From Platycnemis pennipes (lineage: Eukaryota; Arthropoda; Insecta; Odonata; Platycnemididae): a stretch of 64,000 bases of DNA. The DNA is taken from the NCBI GenBank assembly GCA_933228895.1, contig OW121857.1, positions 76,255,672 to 76,319,671 on the forward strand. Direction: 5' to 3'. Below are positions 21,385-33,000 of this stretch, in pieces. A program made the position numbers and the translations under genes. The stretch's first letter is position 1; each line of letters begins with the position of its first letter. Under the pieces are notes generated by a model that did no database searches, was not told where the DNA came from, and saw only the letters and a program-made list of their open reading frames with translations.

Positions 21385-21450
21385 TTTGTCAGTTGAAAAT
21401 GACGCTGAGTCGTCGAAATCGATCGGGGAACATATAAAGCTGAGTGGAAA
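21385..21450 (+). mobile_element. Hammerhead-like 3' module, weak
   Basis: agttgaaaatgacgctgagt then cgtcgaaatcg repeats the order of the modules at 39.6 and 57.2 kb: (C/T)TGANNATG, a short stem (GACG ... CGTC) and GAAA. Only about 65 bp are recognisable and the core is imperfect. Confidence 0.3.
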
Positions 21451-21587
21451 GTACAAAGTTGTTTCATTTACAATGTTTAAAGTTCGCAACTTCCATGAAG
21501 TATCGCCTTCATCCATTAATTCATGCTTGCTTTGCTATTTTTATCTTTCTTAAAATTGAAGTTTATAGTAATATATTATTGCTAATC

Positions 21588-21678
21588 CATCTTTATGCAT
21601 GATATGTAATGCATATTTCGTGTGAATTCACCCCCTGCCACATACCTTAATGGTGGCTTACAGTGTATTATGTAGATG
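21588..21678 (+). mobile_element. LINE-A 3' tail
   Basis: tatgcatgatatgtaatgca, caccccctgccacatacc, aatggtggcttacagtgt and attatgtagatg give the whole 3' end in order. Confidence 0.75.
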
Positions 21679-21699
21679 AAAGGTATTTTGGTGATTTAT

Positions 21700-21900
21700 G
21701 CATGTTTGCATGAATTATAATTTTATATGTAATGCATGCTCGTATTACTTAAGAACTATTTCCTGTAACGTTAGGTGGAAAGGGATAGTATCTGTCCCAC
21801 ATGAAATTCATAGCAATCTCTTATTTAGTATAATTATATATATCCTGCCTCATACCCTCGGGTTGGCTCGTAAAGTAATTAGCAGAAGTAGGAGTAAGAA
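21700..21900 (+). mobile_element. Possible second LINE-A tail, degenerate
   Basis: Phrases atttatgcatgtttgcatga and atgtaatgcatgctcg, then cctgcctcataccctcgggt and ttggctcgtaaagtaat, follow the family order but with an insertion and many substitutions. Confidence 0.35.
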
Positions 21901-22440
21901 TGCAAATTTTACGACTCTGTTCCAAATCCATCCTACCTCCCTGCGAGAAACTAATGCTGGACCTTCGTCTTCCCTTGAACTACGACAAGGCTGTTGGGTA
22001 ATTAAAATTTACCTGTTCAATTTATTGACAATAAATGTCACCAGATCTATAGATTCCTAAAATCAGTCATATTTTACCACTGTCGTAGATACTTTATAAA
22101 TAACACTGGAGATATGTGAAGTTTTGAAAAGGTCTTCATTGACGACGGATTTGAAACCTTTGATGCTGGTTGATTCATCCAGCATTCAAATGCGCGCAGC
22201 AGGGAAGGAAAGCCCCACCGGCATCTTTCACAAAGCACTGCATCGCCAACGTTTCAGCGATATAAGAATGCAAGTCATATGAGGTCATTGGCAAATCAGT
22301 CGGCCGAATCACACCGATTCCGTCCGAAAGGGACAGCGTCGCCCCCCGAAGAAACGTCACCAGTACCGGATAAGTGTGCAGTTATTGCCAGAGAGATCCG
22401 TTCAACAATTCCAGAGGTGCTTGACTCATGCGAGCTGGTT
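21901..22440. other. Unassigned sequence
   Basis: Nothing recognised except a small hairpin (gatgctgg ... ccagcattc) at about 22,161-22,189. Confidence 0.3.
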
Positions 22441-22640
22441 ACTCATGGGACCGCGCCAAGTTCCCGAGCCCGGACGAACTTCCGTGAATCACCCCGTTGG
22501 CGGGGGACGGAGGTGATGAAAGAGGGCGGGGTGTGTGGTGCCAGAAGGTCATGTGAACCCTTAGGGACGACCGAAGGGAATTGGAGACGGGGAAGGATGA
22601 ATGAACAAAGATGGGAGTCCAGAGATGTAGGAGTAGCCAT
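22440..22640. other. GC-rich island, G-rich plus strand
   Basis: ggcgggggacggaggtgatg and neighbouring G-rich stretches. The 142-codon plus frame is an Arg/Gly-rich shadow with two minus-strand counterparts. No recognisable domain. Confidence 0.4.
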
Positions 22641-22720
22641 ATACATTCTATGGGGGGGTAGATCTGAGACATTAAGACGCAACTCGGGTAAATATTTTGG
22701 AGGATGAATCTTTAAAATGA

Positions 22721-23050
22721 GTTAGTTAATTAATTACTCAGGGGAGGCGACCGACAGCGATGGTCATCTGCGCCATTTAGGATAGGTGGGTTATTGGGTA
22801 ATAGTAGGAATTTTCAGGGAACGGAGGAAGGGTGGAGAGAAACCCGGCGTCGGTATTAGCCTACTGTAAACAACAGGCGCCAATGGGACCACGGCTTAAC
22901 GTCCCATCCGACGGACAAATTACTGAACCTGAAATGCTTCCACCAGGCACTCAAACAGGAACCACTGAAAAATCCACCACTGCCGAGAATCGAACCCGCA
23001 CCCTCAGGATGGGAGGCCAGTACTCTATCCACCACACCAAACCGATCCCC
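22721..23050 (-). mobile_element. SINE-3, near-complete tRNA-derived SINE
   Basis: On the minus strand the head begins near 23,050: gtttggtgtggtggatagag (A-box region), tactggcctcccatcctgag, then B box gcgggttcgattctcggcag. A body (cgtccgtcggatgggacgtt in family order, accgacgccgggtttctctc) and the end motif ggcgcagatgacc ... ggtcgcctcccctga follow. It ends near 22,721-22,740. This is the best head of the SINE-3 family in the window. Confidence 0.8.
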
Positions 23051-23142
23051 CTTTCCAATGAATTTGAAATTATCTCTTTGCCGATGATATCTACACAATA
23101 CCCTGAAAGACACCCCAAGGATGAGTGCCAAGTGATGAAATA

Positions 23143-23181
23143 TCACTAGTTTCACTCACTAGTCACCATCACTAGTCACCA
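23143..23181. repeat. Three 13-bp units at a LINE-A junction
   Basis: tcactagtttcac, tcactagtcacca, tcactagtcacca at 23,143, 23,156 and 23,169, ending exactly where LINE-A-like sequence begins. Confidence 0.85.
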
Positions 23182-23228
23182 CACACCTTTATGGTGGCTT
23201 GCAGGGTATTATGTAGATGTAGATGCAG
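23178..23228 (+). mobile_element. LINE-A 3' tail, only the hairpin and tail
   Basis: ccacacacctttatggtggc, ttgcagggtattatgtagat and gtagatg; the part before the hairpin is missing, making this one of the shortest copies. Confidence 0.75.
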
Positions 23229-24409
23229 TTATAAATAAGATAAAATAAATTTACACTACAATATAGGCATGCAAACAAATACTATTCCGTGCATACCATA
23301 CTTACATACACATGAGAGGCATAACACTACAACCCAGTGGGAAATCTTAAACATGTATTTACGTGACACGCGATGATTTTTAAAACACAAAAAATTGTAA
23401 AATATAAAAAAAATCTAGTATTAAGCTCGATTGCACCAGGAAAACAAAGCTAGAGAGATGAGATATCGTAGTGATATACTTATGACATCTTTCTTTCCGC
23501 TAAGAATAATTAATCATAAAAGGCTAATCTAATGAAAAAATAATAATAACAGATATACGAGATCCAGGTATAATAGTAGCAGATGTGGCGCATCTATAAA
23601 TGGTTCAAAACACTAATATATCTTCTTGACTGTACTCTTTCATGGCTAATAGAAATAATATGAAAATGCATGTAAACCAATGTCTAACTTATTAATAACC
23701 ATTGTAATGATCATTTGATACTGATCAATTGATACACTTGCATGGCAGACTAATGGGGGCGTTTACTCGGAACCGAAATCGCAATTTTGTACACGAAATT
23801 GTTAGATGGAAACAAAAAACGAATTTTAGTGAAAAAATTCATCTTCTAACCACAACCATTCACTATTACATCAAAAATTAAAATAAGCAATGGGTGACGC
23901 CCACCGAAAAAGCTGCTTTGATACCATGGACGTCATTTTCCTCCCGTCCTTGACTGCTTTTAGGGGAAGGGAGTGGAGGGCGGTTCTCGGAAGGTCTGAT
24001 CGCACAGATCCTGTCGCAACTGCTTCTATTGGCAGAGTCAGTTGTGTCCCCCCCCCTTTGCGATATGGCGATGTAGCTTCGCGGGCTCAGTTGTGATCGG
24101 ACATAGTCAATGACGTCAGAGAGGTTTTTCACGCCCACTTTTCCTGAAGGGTTAAAAACATCTTTTTCGCCGCTTATAAATCGAGAAATAATTGAAGTAT
24201 CAAAATAACGGAAAAATACGAGTCTTATTATGTTACAAAATCTTTCAGATTCGGCAATAAAAAATATGGTACACGACCCCATTATGTCTCTAATTATGTA
24301 TGCATTCAGCAATTAGAGCAAACTAAGCTTGTAGATATTGGGGTTCCTCATTATAATGTAAGACCACCTGGATGAAATAAACTAAAGTGTCACTAGAAAT
24401 CTAAGTTTC
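23229..24409. other. Unassigned sequence
   Basis: Mostly AT-rich. A modest GC rise at 23,880-24,130 holds overlapping frames on both strands (68 and 144 codons) without family features. Confidence 0.3.
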
Positions 24410-25253
24410 AAATCCTCCACCTCTCCAGTAGCACATTAAAAAAACATCAAGAGTTCTATACATACTAAAGGTTCAAAAGAACTTTGCAACAGAAAAAATA
24501 GGGCAATATTAATATCCACTCTTGTATTCCCGATGATTGATTACTGTTGCATAGTGTGGCCTATTCTTCCTAGTGTATTGAGTACCAAGCTCCAAAGAAA
24601 CGAATTCATGCATCAGATTTATATATAACCTGCGTAAGGACGAACACATAACCCCTTACCTTAACAAACTGAGGTGGTTAATGGTGGAAAATAGAAGAAA
24701 TACTTTTTGGGAGTCTTCGTTTGCAAAATGTTTGATTACACAAGGCCTCAAAATCTTTGGGAAATGTTTAACAAAAACCACTGGACCGGATTTATTGTAC
24801 TCGCTCTAATACGGATTTATTTTACTGCCCAAGACATCACACACCACCATCTATCAAAACTTCTTTCTAATAACTTCAATGAAATTTTGGAACTCCCTTC
24901 CTTTGGATCTAAAACAAAGTTCGTCCATTGAACGATTTGAAACAAAAATGCATAAATATTTATTGGAATCACAGAATGGTTAAATTTAGAATTGAATCTG
25001 TTAGCAAAATCTAATGTTTGTAAAAACATTAGTCCTTAAAGAATACATTAAGTAACAACATTGAACTATGTAAACTATGTAAAAGCAGGAAATCTATGCA
25101 ATATTATGTATATCATGTGAATCTGTGCTAAATGTATAAGTACTTTGTTGAATGTGTGTAGCTATCATGTAAAAGTCCGAGCGGTCTCGCAATAATAATG
25201 TATTTGTTCTTATAGGGTGGGCCCTAGAACATAAGTAAATATCTATCTATCTC
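24410..25253 (+). mobile_element. LINE-B, 3' part with RT C-terminus and TATC tail
   Basis: Plus-strand frames show, in order, CCIVWP (24,546 on), LNKLRWL with NRRNTL (about 24,660-24,700), then, after a frameshift, FWNSLPLDLK-SSSIERFE (from 24,885) and MHKYLL. FWNSLP followed by a F---- helix is the usual end of the polymerase ORF in L2/CR1/Rex-type LINEs. A 3' UTR follows, ending in ataagtaaatatctatctat at 25,253, a short TATC tail typical of these clades. It is unrelated to LINE-A at the 3' end. At least two frameshifts, so inactive; the 5' end is truncated near 24,410. Confidence 0.8.
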
Positions 25254-25397
25254 CTGAATCAAAAATTGCAAAAAAAACGTGCAACGCAAATGGAACGTAC
25301 AGCACCATACATGTCGCCTTTTTAGGAACACCCAAGTTTTCAAAGATATAGTAGGACAATAAATATTTCTTCCGGCACTACTAACGATGTGAACATA

Positions 25398-25693
25398 CAC
25401 TGTAAAAAGTAGATCTGATTTTAAGGTACAAAAGCGATCTGAATTTCAGATGCAACAATTTTAAGACAGGGTATGTTGAATTTCAGCAGTAATATCTTGT
25501 CTAAAAATAAGGCAGGTGAACGACTGAAAATCAGACCATCCAGAATCCTGCTTCCTCTGCTTCCTGCTTAACTGCTCCTGTACCAATCATCCATGTTCCT
25601 GCCTCTTCCGCACCTTGCATCCGTGTTCCTGCCTTAAACCAGACAGCGCTTAAATTCAGATCGCACTGAAAATCAGATCAACTTTTTACAGTG
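25398..25693. mobile_element. MITE, 296 bp, terminal inverted repeats and TA duplication
   Basis: 25,398-25,422 and 25,669-25,693 are inverted repeats with one mismatch in 25: cactgtaaaaagt-gatctg. TA lies directly outside both ends (25,396-25,397 and 25,694-25,695). Similarity continues inward (gcgatctgaattt on both sides). No coding capacity. TA duplication fits Tc1/mariner-type elements, but a CACTG end is also seen in other superfamilies, so the family is left open. Confidence 0.8.
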
Positions 25694-27184
25694 TACTTTA
25701 ACATTCACCGAAATTCTTAGGGAGAAAATAAAATAAATTTGGTATGAATTTCAAAGCGAAGATAACCAGATATTAATTTACCAGCAACGCAGCATCAATT
25801 CCCAGCAGTATTTTGGCTAATATATCAACTATGGCCAAGTGTGGCCTGGGTCTAATACAAATTGGCCACGCTATGTGATATTTTGAGAAATCCTTACAGA
25901 AAGAAATCCCACATTGAATCGTGTAATCTAAATTAATTTAAATTACTCTGTAACCAAGGGTTTATTAAAAAAACACTGACGGATAGACCTCTCATACCAC
26001 CTACCATATGATCTGCTGCTAAGTAGACTGTAATGATCCTTGGCAATTTCAGCAGGATCTGCCTCAAGCAACTTCTCTTTAAGTTTGATCCAGAGTCTGA
26101 TTAAACACTGAACTCTTAATCCAGTTTCAGCGCACTCTCGTGTGTCTAAATAGATTGAAAAGAAAACACTAGTTAACACTTAGAGATATTTTAATCTAAA
26201 CATAATCGGTATTAAGAAGGTAAATATCATAATTAGAGATACCTGAGTAACAGCATAAAAAAATACACAGTTATGTTCAACATGACCTTTATACAATTTC
26301 GTTCAAAAGGATTTCGATACCATTGGATTGAAGGCCGAGTTAACAACGAAAAGTACTCATGCGGATTTTCAATTGCATCAGTGCGCAGCGGAATCGTGAG
26401 GAAATTCTTCTAAATTCTAAAAAAAAATCTTAACAATGAAGCCACTTTGAAGTTGAATTATTAGAGAGCAAATAGTCAAGAAAACTTTTGTCTCTCGGAA
26501 GCGATGCATTTCCTAGCTCTCAGAAACCGCGGCCAGAGAAGGAATCTTACATTTGAGCTAGCTAAGATACTTCCATTACTCCTCTTGTTAATGGGGGCAT
26601 CAAAAGTGGAGTACACTGTCTGCGGATATTCCCTTGACCTCAAGGTCACCAATAGATCCAAGTTACATGATCAACAGCTGTAGGTACTGCCGCGCTAGGG
26701 AGGGCAAAACAAAGGGAAGAGGCAGTGCGATAAGTAAGGGCACATCCGCAACATTAAAACCCGAAACTATAATTTCAGTACATCATAAGTTCTGTGATAA
26801 AACCTTGAGATAACCTTAGAAAAGTTTAATAGCATTTGCTTGTTTAAATCCCAGTTTTCTAATAAATAATAATTCATAAATAGCTTGTTTAATAAAAAAG
26901 TTTGTAATTAAAACCGATTAAGTGAAAACACCCAAATACATTTACATGAAAAATTTAAAGGAATAAGATTTAGACTATTACCATTAAAAACTTAATTCCG
27001 ATTAACATATCTCGATCCATTACTGAACAATTGAACGTCCTTCTGCTTATAACATTGGAATTTTATCAAGCAAGAACCCAAAGAAATAAAATGCAGTTGG
27101 TCATTTAATGCCATAAATTTCGAAAACCTCGGGAGACACCTAAAACAATGCGGGTACCATTAGTGATTAGAAAGCTACATAGGA
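25694..27184. other. AT-rich unassigned sequence
   Basis: No repeat or coding signal recognised. Confidence 0.3.
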
Positions 27185-27520
27185 AAAACATCGGGCCACT
27201 GAGGTGACTGGGTTATTAGCCTCCCATCCCTAGCACCCGAGTTCGAATGCCGGAGGGACATCGATTTTCTAGTGCAGCCCTACGCCCCACGCATGTACTG
27301 TTTGAATAGATAGCACTTTAAGTGAATTTGAAATTCGAACATTTGGCAACTTTCGTTAGAATCAAGGCTATGCCAGGTTTCTCTCCGTCCGTTCCATGCT
27401 ATCCAAAAAACCCTTCATATGCCCATGCATCATCTAAATCTTAGGCGTGCAAATGCCCTTCATCTTAGGCATACAATGCTCTTAACATTAGGTCGTCTCT
27501 CCAAATAACCACAGTATACA
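27185..27520 (+). mobile_element. SINE-3, diverged copy
   Basis: Head gactgggttattagcctccc, atccctagcacc, cgagttcgaatgccgg (B box), then body block gctatgccaggtttctctcc, and end block ttaggcgtgcaaatgccctt ... aggtcgtctctccaaataac. The order matches 47.8 kb. A short duplication of the end block (ttaggc-tgcaaatgc / cttaggcatacaatgc) is visible. Confidence 0.65.
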
Positions 27521-28720
27521 TAGTACAACAAATCTAAAAATTATACTCATTTTTACATTCTAGGAAAAGTAAAATTTCAAAACCAAAAAGTCCAGCCAAA
27601 AAAAGTGAAAGTACAAGAAACTATTGTATATTCGCTCATGACTTTGCTTTCTTTACATAGCGTTAAATAATAATTCGGTATGCTATAGCACAATGTGAGG
27701 AAGCAATACAGGTGATAGCAAGACAAAACGGCTACGTTACCCAAGTTTTGAATTTGCACAGCGATACAAACTAAATTTCTTCCATAGAAAAATAATAACG
27801 GGACTGTTTTTTCCAGAACATGAAAAGTCATATGCATACAGAATTTTTTAATATCTATGTATTTTTTAATTGCGCATGAAATGGTAAGCAAATTAGGATA
27901 TTCATTAAGAGGGTTAAACTAGGTTTAGACTATTTTTTGTATAACCGGTTTGTTTGGCACTAGGCGTAATCGAGTGATTCAACAGCCTCTATCATTAGGT
28001 TATTTCGGTAACAGAGCAGCATTTCTTCAGAATTCCTGTGTATCGGTAATATTTCATCACACGACAAACACGGTGAGCCCAAAGGACTCCGAACCTCGAC
28101 TAACATAAAGAAAAGCAGACGATTGCGTACAGCTACACTCATGAACCGGCTTCATATTAGAGTTATCATGACCACTATATAAATAATATGAGTACCGACG
28201 GGCAAAATAATCACTATATGTCTTCATATGATAACGCTTTAGGAGATTTTTCACTTAAAATGCGTGTAGAAAATCCCTTAAAATGCATGACCATAATTTT
28301 GGTGATAAAGAAAAAAATTAATATCATATTTAAAAAATATGTCAAATTAATTAACACATATTGAAGCCTAATGGAATAAGAGATTAAAGTCAACATTAAT
28401 TAAAATAAAATTGCACATTCTTTTGATATTTGAGCTGTGAGTAATTCTAAACGTGCTTCAAGAATCCCACTCAAAGATTCTAGTGCATCATGCATAAACA
28501 AACTGAACTAAAATATTTACGCTTATTTATTCAGCCAAAATCATCATACTATCAATGAATCTTGTGCTATTTTCAATGGACCGAGTTACAATGGGACACT
28601 AAAAATTCATGAGAAACAATGCTGATTTTGTATTAATCAATGAAGGTACACGCTCTCATTACCTGCTAACAACAAGACGCATTTAAAGCACCTAAGGTTC
28701 CATGGAGACAGTTGTTCGTT
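27521..28720. other. AT-rich unassigned sequence
   Basis: Four short minus-strand frames with no family features. Nothing else recognised. Confidence 0.3.
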
Positions 28721-29340
28721 TCGCCACCCCCACCACACTCCCCCGAACGTGCCTGTAAATAATAGGCGTTTCCCGAGCAATCATTGTCTACCCCGTAAAA
28801 ATCTCCCTCGCGCGCCATAATTCTTCCCTTTTTCCCGGGGAGAGGAAAAAATAGGGGGGAAGCTATCAGGCACCTTAGCCATACCCTACTCCACCCACCC
28901 CCGACATCCCTTATTTCCTACCCCCTTACCCTATCCTTTCCTCCCTCCCACCCATCTTCTCTCTCCCAGATCCAAGGTATCTCCTCCTCACGTCTCCGCT
29001 CTGGACCAAGCCCATCCGTCTCCAAGGGTGACACCCACGGAGTAGGGGGAGGAAATCTTTTTCGGAAAAACAGTTTCCTTCAACCCCCCTCCAGCCCCTT
29101 TACCTATCTTCCCCTGTCACTGTCTCCTGAACACACCACCAGCTTTTCTTCCAAAGAGTCGTCCACAATATTTCTTTTCGACGCGGCGCATTCCTGCGCG
29201 AATCTAACCCGTCTTATCTAACCTCCCCCGGTTCCCCTTCCCCCTTTCCCCAGGCCATCCCTTCCTCCTTTCCAATCTTCCACCCTGGGATCCCAGAGAG
29301 CTCGCCTAACAGAGCATACCTTCACCAACCGAATAAGCGT
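28720..29340. other. GC-rich, C/T-skewed island
   Basis: cgccacccccaccacactcc and long ccctt/cctcc runs on the plus strand with few stops but no long frame. Ends at a SINE-3 complex. Confidence 0.45.
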
Positions 29341-29384
29341 CGTGAACACGGAGGAAACAGAGTTTAATGGTTGTCTTTAACATA

Positions 29385-30240
29385 AAATTGCTGAGGTTCG
29401 CGTTGTTTTGATGGAATACTAGTTTACCATTCCGATGAACCGGGTTTCAATGCCGGCAGTGTTAGACATTCCAGTTGTATACTTGTACATACTTGAGTGG
29501 TGTTGAGAGGATTCAACTCTCACACTCAAAATACCAGCTTCCTATGTTTTTATTTAAACGCTCAGGCTCGGCTAATCTCGGCTAAAAGTGTGTCCTCTCA
29601 AAACATTGCCTTATAATAAAACAAAATATTAAATGAATTGTGGAAAAATTCTAAATTAAGTTGGAATATCCCTAAAATATATGATTGAAATTAAAAGGCG
29701 TAGGTAAAACATTTCGGTTTGCAAAGACAATTTTAAACTAGCAGTTAGTCAAGATTCAAGCCGTGAGCCTTCTGGAAGAGAAAAACGTAAATGCTGTGAC
29801 AGCGAAACGGTTGAGGTCCACTACTTCGTCCGTTGGAAAGGAGGTTAAACCATCGACCCTACGTCACCTATCATTAATAGCAGGCTTATGTCAACTGCGG
29901 GTACAAAAGTTTGACGGCAGGATGAGAACATGGACCCAGTGATACCTTCAGTGAAGAGCAAACTAATACTGATGCCAGGTTTCTCTCCACCCTCTACTCG
30001 TTCCCTGAAAAATTATTACACTATGACCCACCGAACATAAATGGCGCAAATGACCTTATACGCCGATAGTCTCCCCGAATAATATTTATGATAATACCGA
30101 TGCTGGGTTTCTCCTTCTCCATCCTTACTCCGTTTCTCAAAAAATAACCTTCGTTTAGCGAGATACCAACCTACCCTTGTAGGTGCAAATGGTATCAGCT
30201 GCATGTTCCTCCCCAAAAACCACAACACTGGTTTATTATC
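29385..30240 (+). mobile_element. SINE-3 complex with two 3' ends
   Basis: A head-like block (gatggaatactagtttacca, aaccgggtttcaatgccggc) is at 29,400-29,460. After unassigned sequence, the SINE-3 body appears (ctacttcgtccgttggaaag near 29,820). Two successive end blocks follow: gatgccaggtttctctccac ... gcaaatgacc ... gtctccccgaataat, then gatgctgggtttctccttct ... aggtgcaaatggtatcagc. This is a nested or tandemly duplicated pair of SINE-3 ends. Boundaries are approximate. Confidence 0.55.
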
Positions 30241-31730
30241 AACTCTGAAGGGAACTGGTGGTCAAATTAAAAAAATTTTCCTAGATATCATAAGCATTTC
30301 TATGCTGGATTCTATTCATATTAGATAATTAAAAATACTTATTTGTCATCCTGAACCATACAGTTTCATGCTCTCATCTATCTTTTAGTCCTTGCTGTCC
30401 TTCCTCGTTCCAAACGTATGCCTACTCTAAAGGCGAAACGAAAGAAAAAAGTAATGGTCTCAGCTATTAGTAGCTTCTCTTAATAACAGCAGAAACATTA
30501 AATCACTGCTCAGTATCCACGACAACAGGCTAGAAGCGTATATAATTTTAACTGAGCATCACATCTCACTTATCAACCTCATGTGTGTACCCTTATATCG
30601 GTTACATATTTCAGGAGTTGTTCAGGCATTTAGCAACATTTTTAGAAAACTGACCTTTCTGATGAAGCATAGTTGAGCGTTAAACTCTCGGAATCCACAA
30701 AATTTTAAATTATATCATGAAAAAAGTTCAGAAAACTATAAAATCTGACTAAGTTTATAATCTTAAATATTATATTCATCACGGCCATAATCGCGTTCTA
30801 TTGATAAAATCAATCTCTCGGAAAGTTGTATCCTTTTCCTTCACAAGACATTCTAGCAAAATAAAACTAATACCCCTTATATCTATCAACTTTTAACCTT
30901 TTTTACCTTCTCCTATATCTGATTTTTAAATATCACTGCTAACAGAATGTAACGGCCACTTACAACTTCTTCTGTCCATTTTTTCTGCCACTAAGCATCA
31001 ATCCGATTTTCTTGGCTGTCAGGAAAATGACTGTATACATGTACATTCTTATATAAAAACTCCAATAAGCTGATATAAGAGGAAAATCATTGAATGCCCA
31101 ATTGGATTTACGTAATAAGTGATTTTTACTATAGAAAAGTTAGTTGTACCAACGCGTGAATTGATTCACAACCAAGATATTAAATTTTACGGAAAGCGGG
31201 ATAACATTTTGCATAAACAACCCCCACAGACTGCTGTCGTAAACGGAAACTACATGAAATCGGTGATAACAAAGGGTTTCTTCTATCGAAAGGGGAAACC
31301 AAAGATTTATGAACTATCGTCATACATAATAATGGAATAAAATATTTTGTATTCATAACGAATCTATGCAAATTTCTCAATGATGAGAAAGTGTTTTAGA
31401 GCACTAGTGTGAATGGACGTAAAGGGCGAATTATTTTTATCCAGCTTAATATTTTTTAAATAGTGGGAGAAAAAAACAATAGTTGTTATTTCTAGAAACA
31501 ATCAGCAACATAAAAGTGAACGAGACACGGCCGTTATGACTCTCTTGTCCAGAATGAAGATGGAAGGCGTAAAGTGATATCGCGACACATAAATCAAGTC
31601 ATCCTCGATGGTGACTCTAATAAATTCTGAGCAATTTATGGCTCAACTACGGACGACATTACAATTTCGTGAATTTCGATATTTCGCCACGATTTATTGG
31701 TCGTTAATTTGGACTGCGCCCTTTCGACGC
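30241..31730. other. AT-rich unassigned sequence
   Basis: The plus frame 31,119-31,340 (73 codons) and its minus shadow have no family resemblance. No repeats recognised. Confidence 0.3.
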
Positions 31731-31980
31731 GAGATAACTAGAAGATGCTCGGTGTAAGTTAAAGGAGAGGGTGGGGGCGGGTGTGTGGGGGGGGGGATGG
31801 GGAGAAGCCACCCGTCCTCCCTTAATGTACTGCAGCGATCCGATGGGGTAAGTTTCAGACGCCTGGGGTGATAAGTGGACTGGAATAGAAGGAAATAAAT
31901 ACCACGCAGTTGGTAGCATCCGCAGCGGAGGCAGAAAAGGGCCAATGAGAAGAGCGCTCCGGAGGAAATCGAATTAAATG
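31730..31980. other. Short G-rich island
   Basis: gggtgggggcgggtgtgtgg and following poly-G to about 31,800; guanine-run spacing could allow a G-quadruplex on the plus strand. Minus frames are Pro/His/Thr-rich shadows. Confidence 0.4.
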
Positions 31981-33000
31981 CGCTTAATATTAACAGCGAT
32001 AGCTGCAGTGTAAAAATGGTATGCCTTGATTGGTGAACATTAACAGGGTAATTATTTAAATGCTTTTTAAGAATATATTAAAAACAGCTTAAACTTTAAT
32101 TCACTTATATTATATAAAATATATTACGAATCCTTCAAAATAAATCATGATTGGTCTCCCGAACCATATCTTTTTATATATGACGCGAACATTTTAACTA
32201 AGTATCCCTGAAAAAATCGGACGAGTTTAAACTAACTACCTAACTAATTAATGAACAATAATATTCTGAAGATAACGTAAGCGCGGATGTTTCATACGAA
32301 GTAATAGGCAAAGGCCATTGGTTAGGTGATGGAGGCATATTCAAACGATTTTTTTCCAAATTAACTTCGCCGAATACACAACAACATTTGGATTACGCCA
32401 ATTTGTATAAATTCGCCAAAAAATTCAATAACACTAAAAAGGTACATATTGTGTGCCAGGAAAAACGAGTGAATATTCTGAATAGGCCGAATTGTAATGG
32501 AAAGAGAGAAGATCTGAATTGGGAAAAATCTTCGCAGCATGCAGCAAAGCAGATACTGATTTTCTGCTCTGTTTTGGACTGTAATATAGTTTCAAAGTTT
32601 TAAAGTCAACCATATAAAACTTCACCAAATCCACAACTGAATTACTAATATTCCATATACCTACACATACACTTATTTTTATATGAACTGCAACTTATGA
32701 TGGATACAAATTTAACTCTGCTCCGTAAAAAGTGCCCAATCCAATAAATCACCAGATGTGGATTATTAAGAGATAGAGGACGACAGGAAACCGAATATTA
32801 TGGCTACATTTAAAATATAACGCAACCACCTCAGCAGTCTTCTTCTACGTTTCTCTACTTCCCTAGCGTTTCAAAGAGAACGAATATCCTACCCAAACTT
32901 CAACTTATTTTTGATGCTAGCACCTAAATTCATGCAGCTGACTATCTCTTCGCTTACACACACGCCTACATCCCCTTTGACCCCACAAAGGGAAAATGAA
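31981..33000. other. AT-rich unassigned sequence
   Basis: Nothing recognised. Confidence 0.3.

Noticed and set aside
20856..21437. A 193-codon plus-strand frame that looks less low-complexity than others
   Set aside because: Crosses an abrupt composition change and the 21.2-kb hairpin; no domain recognised. Kept as chance unless transcript or conservation data say otherwise.
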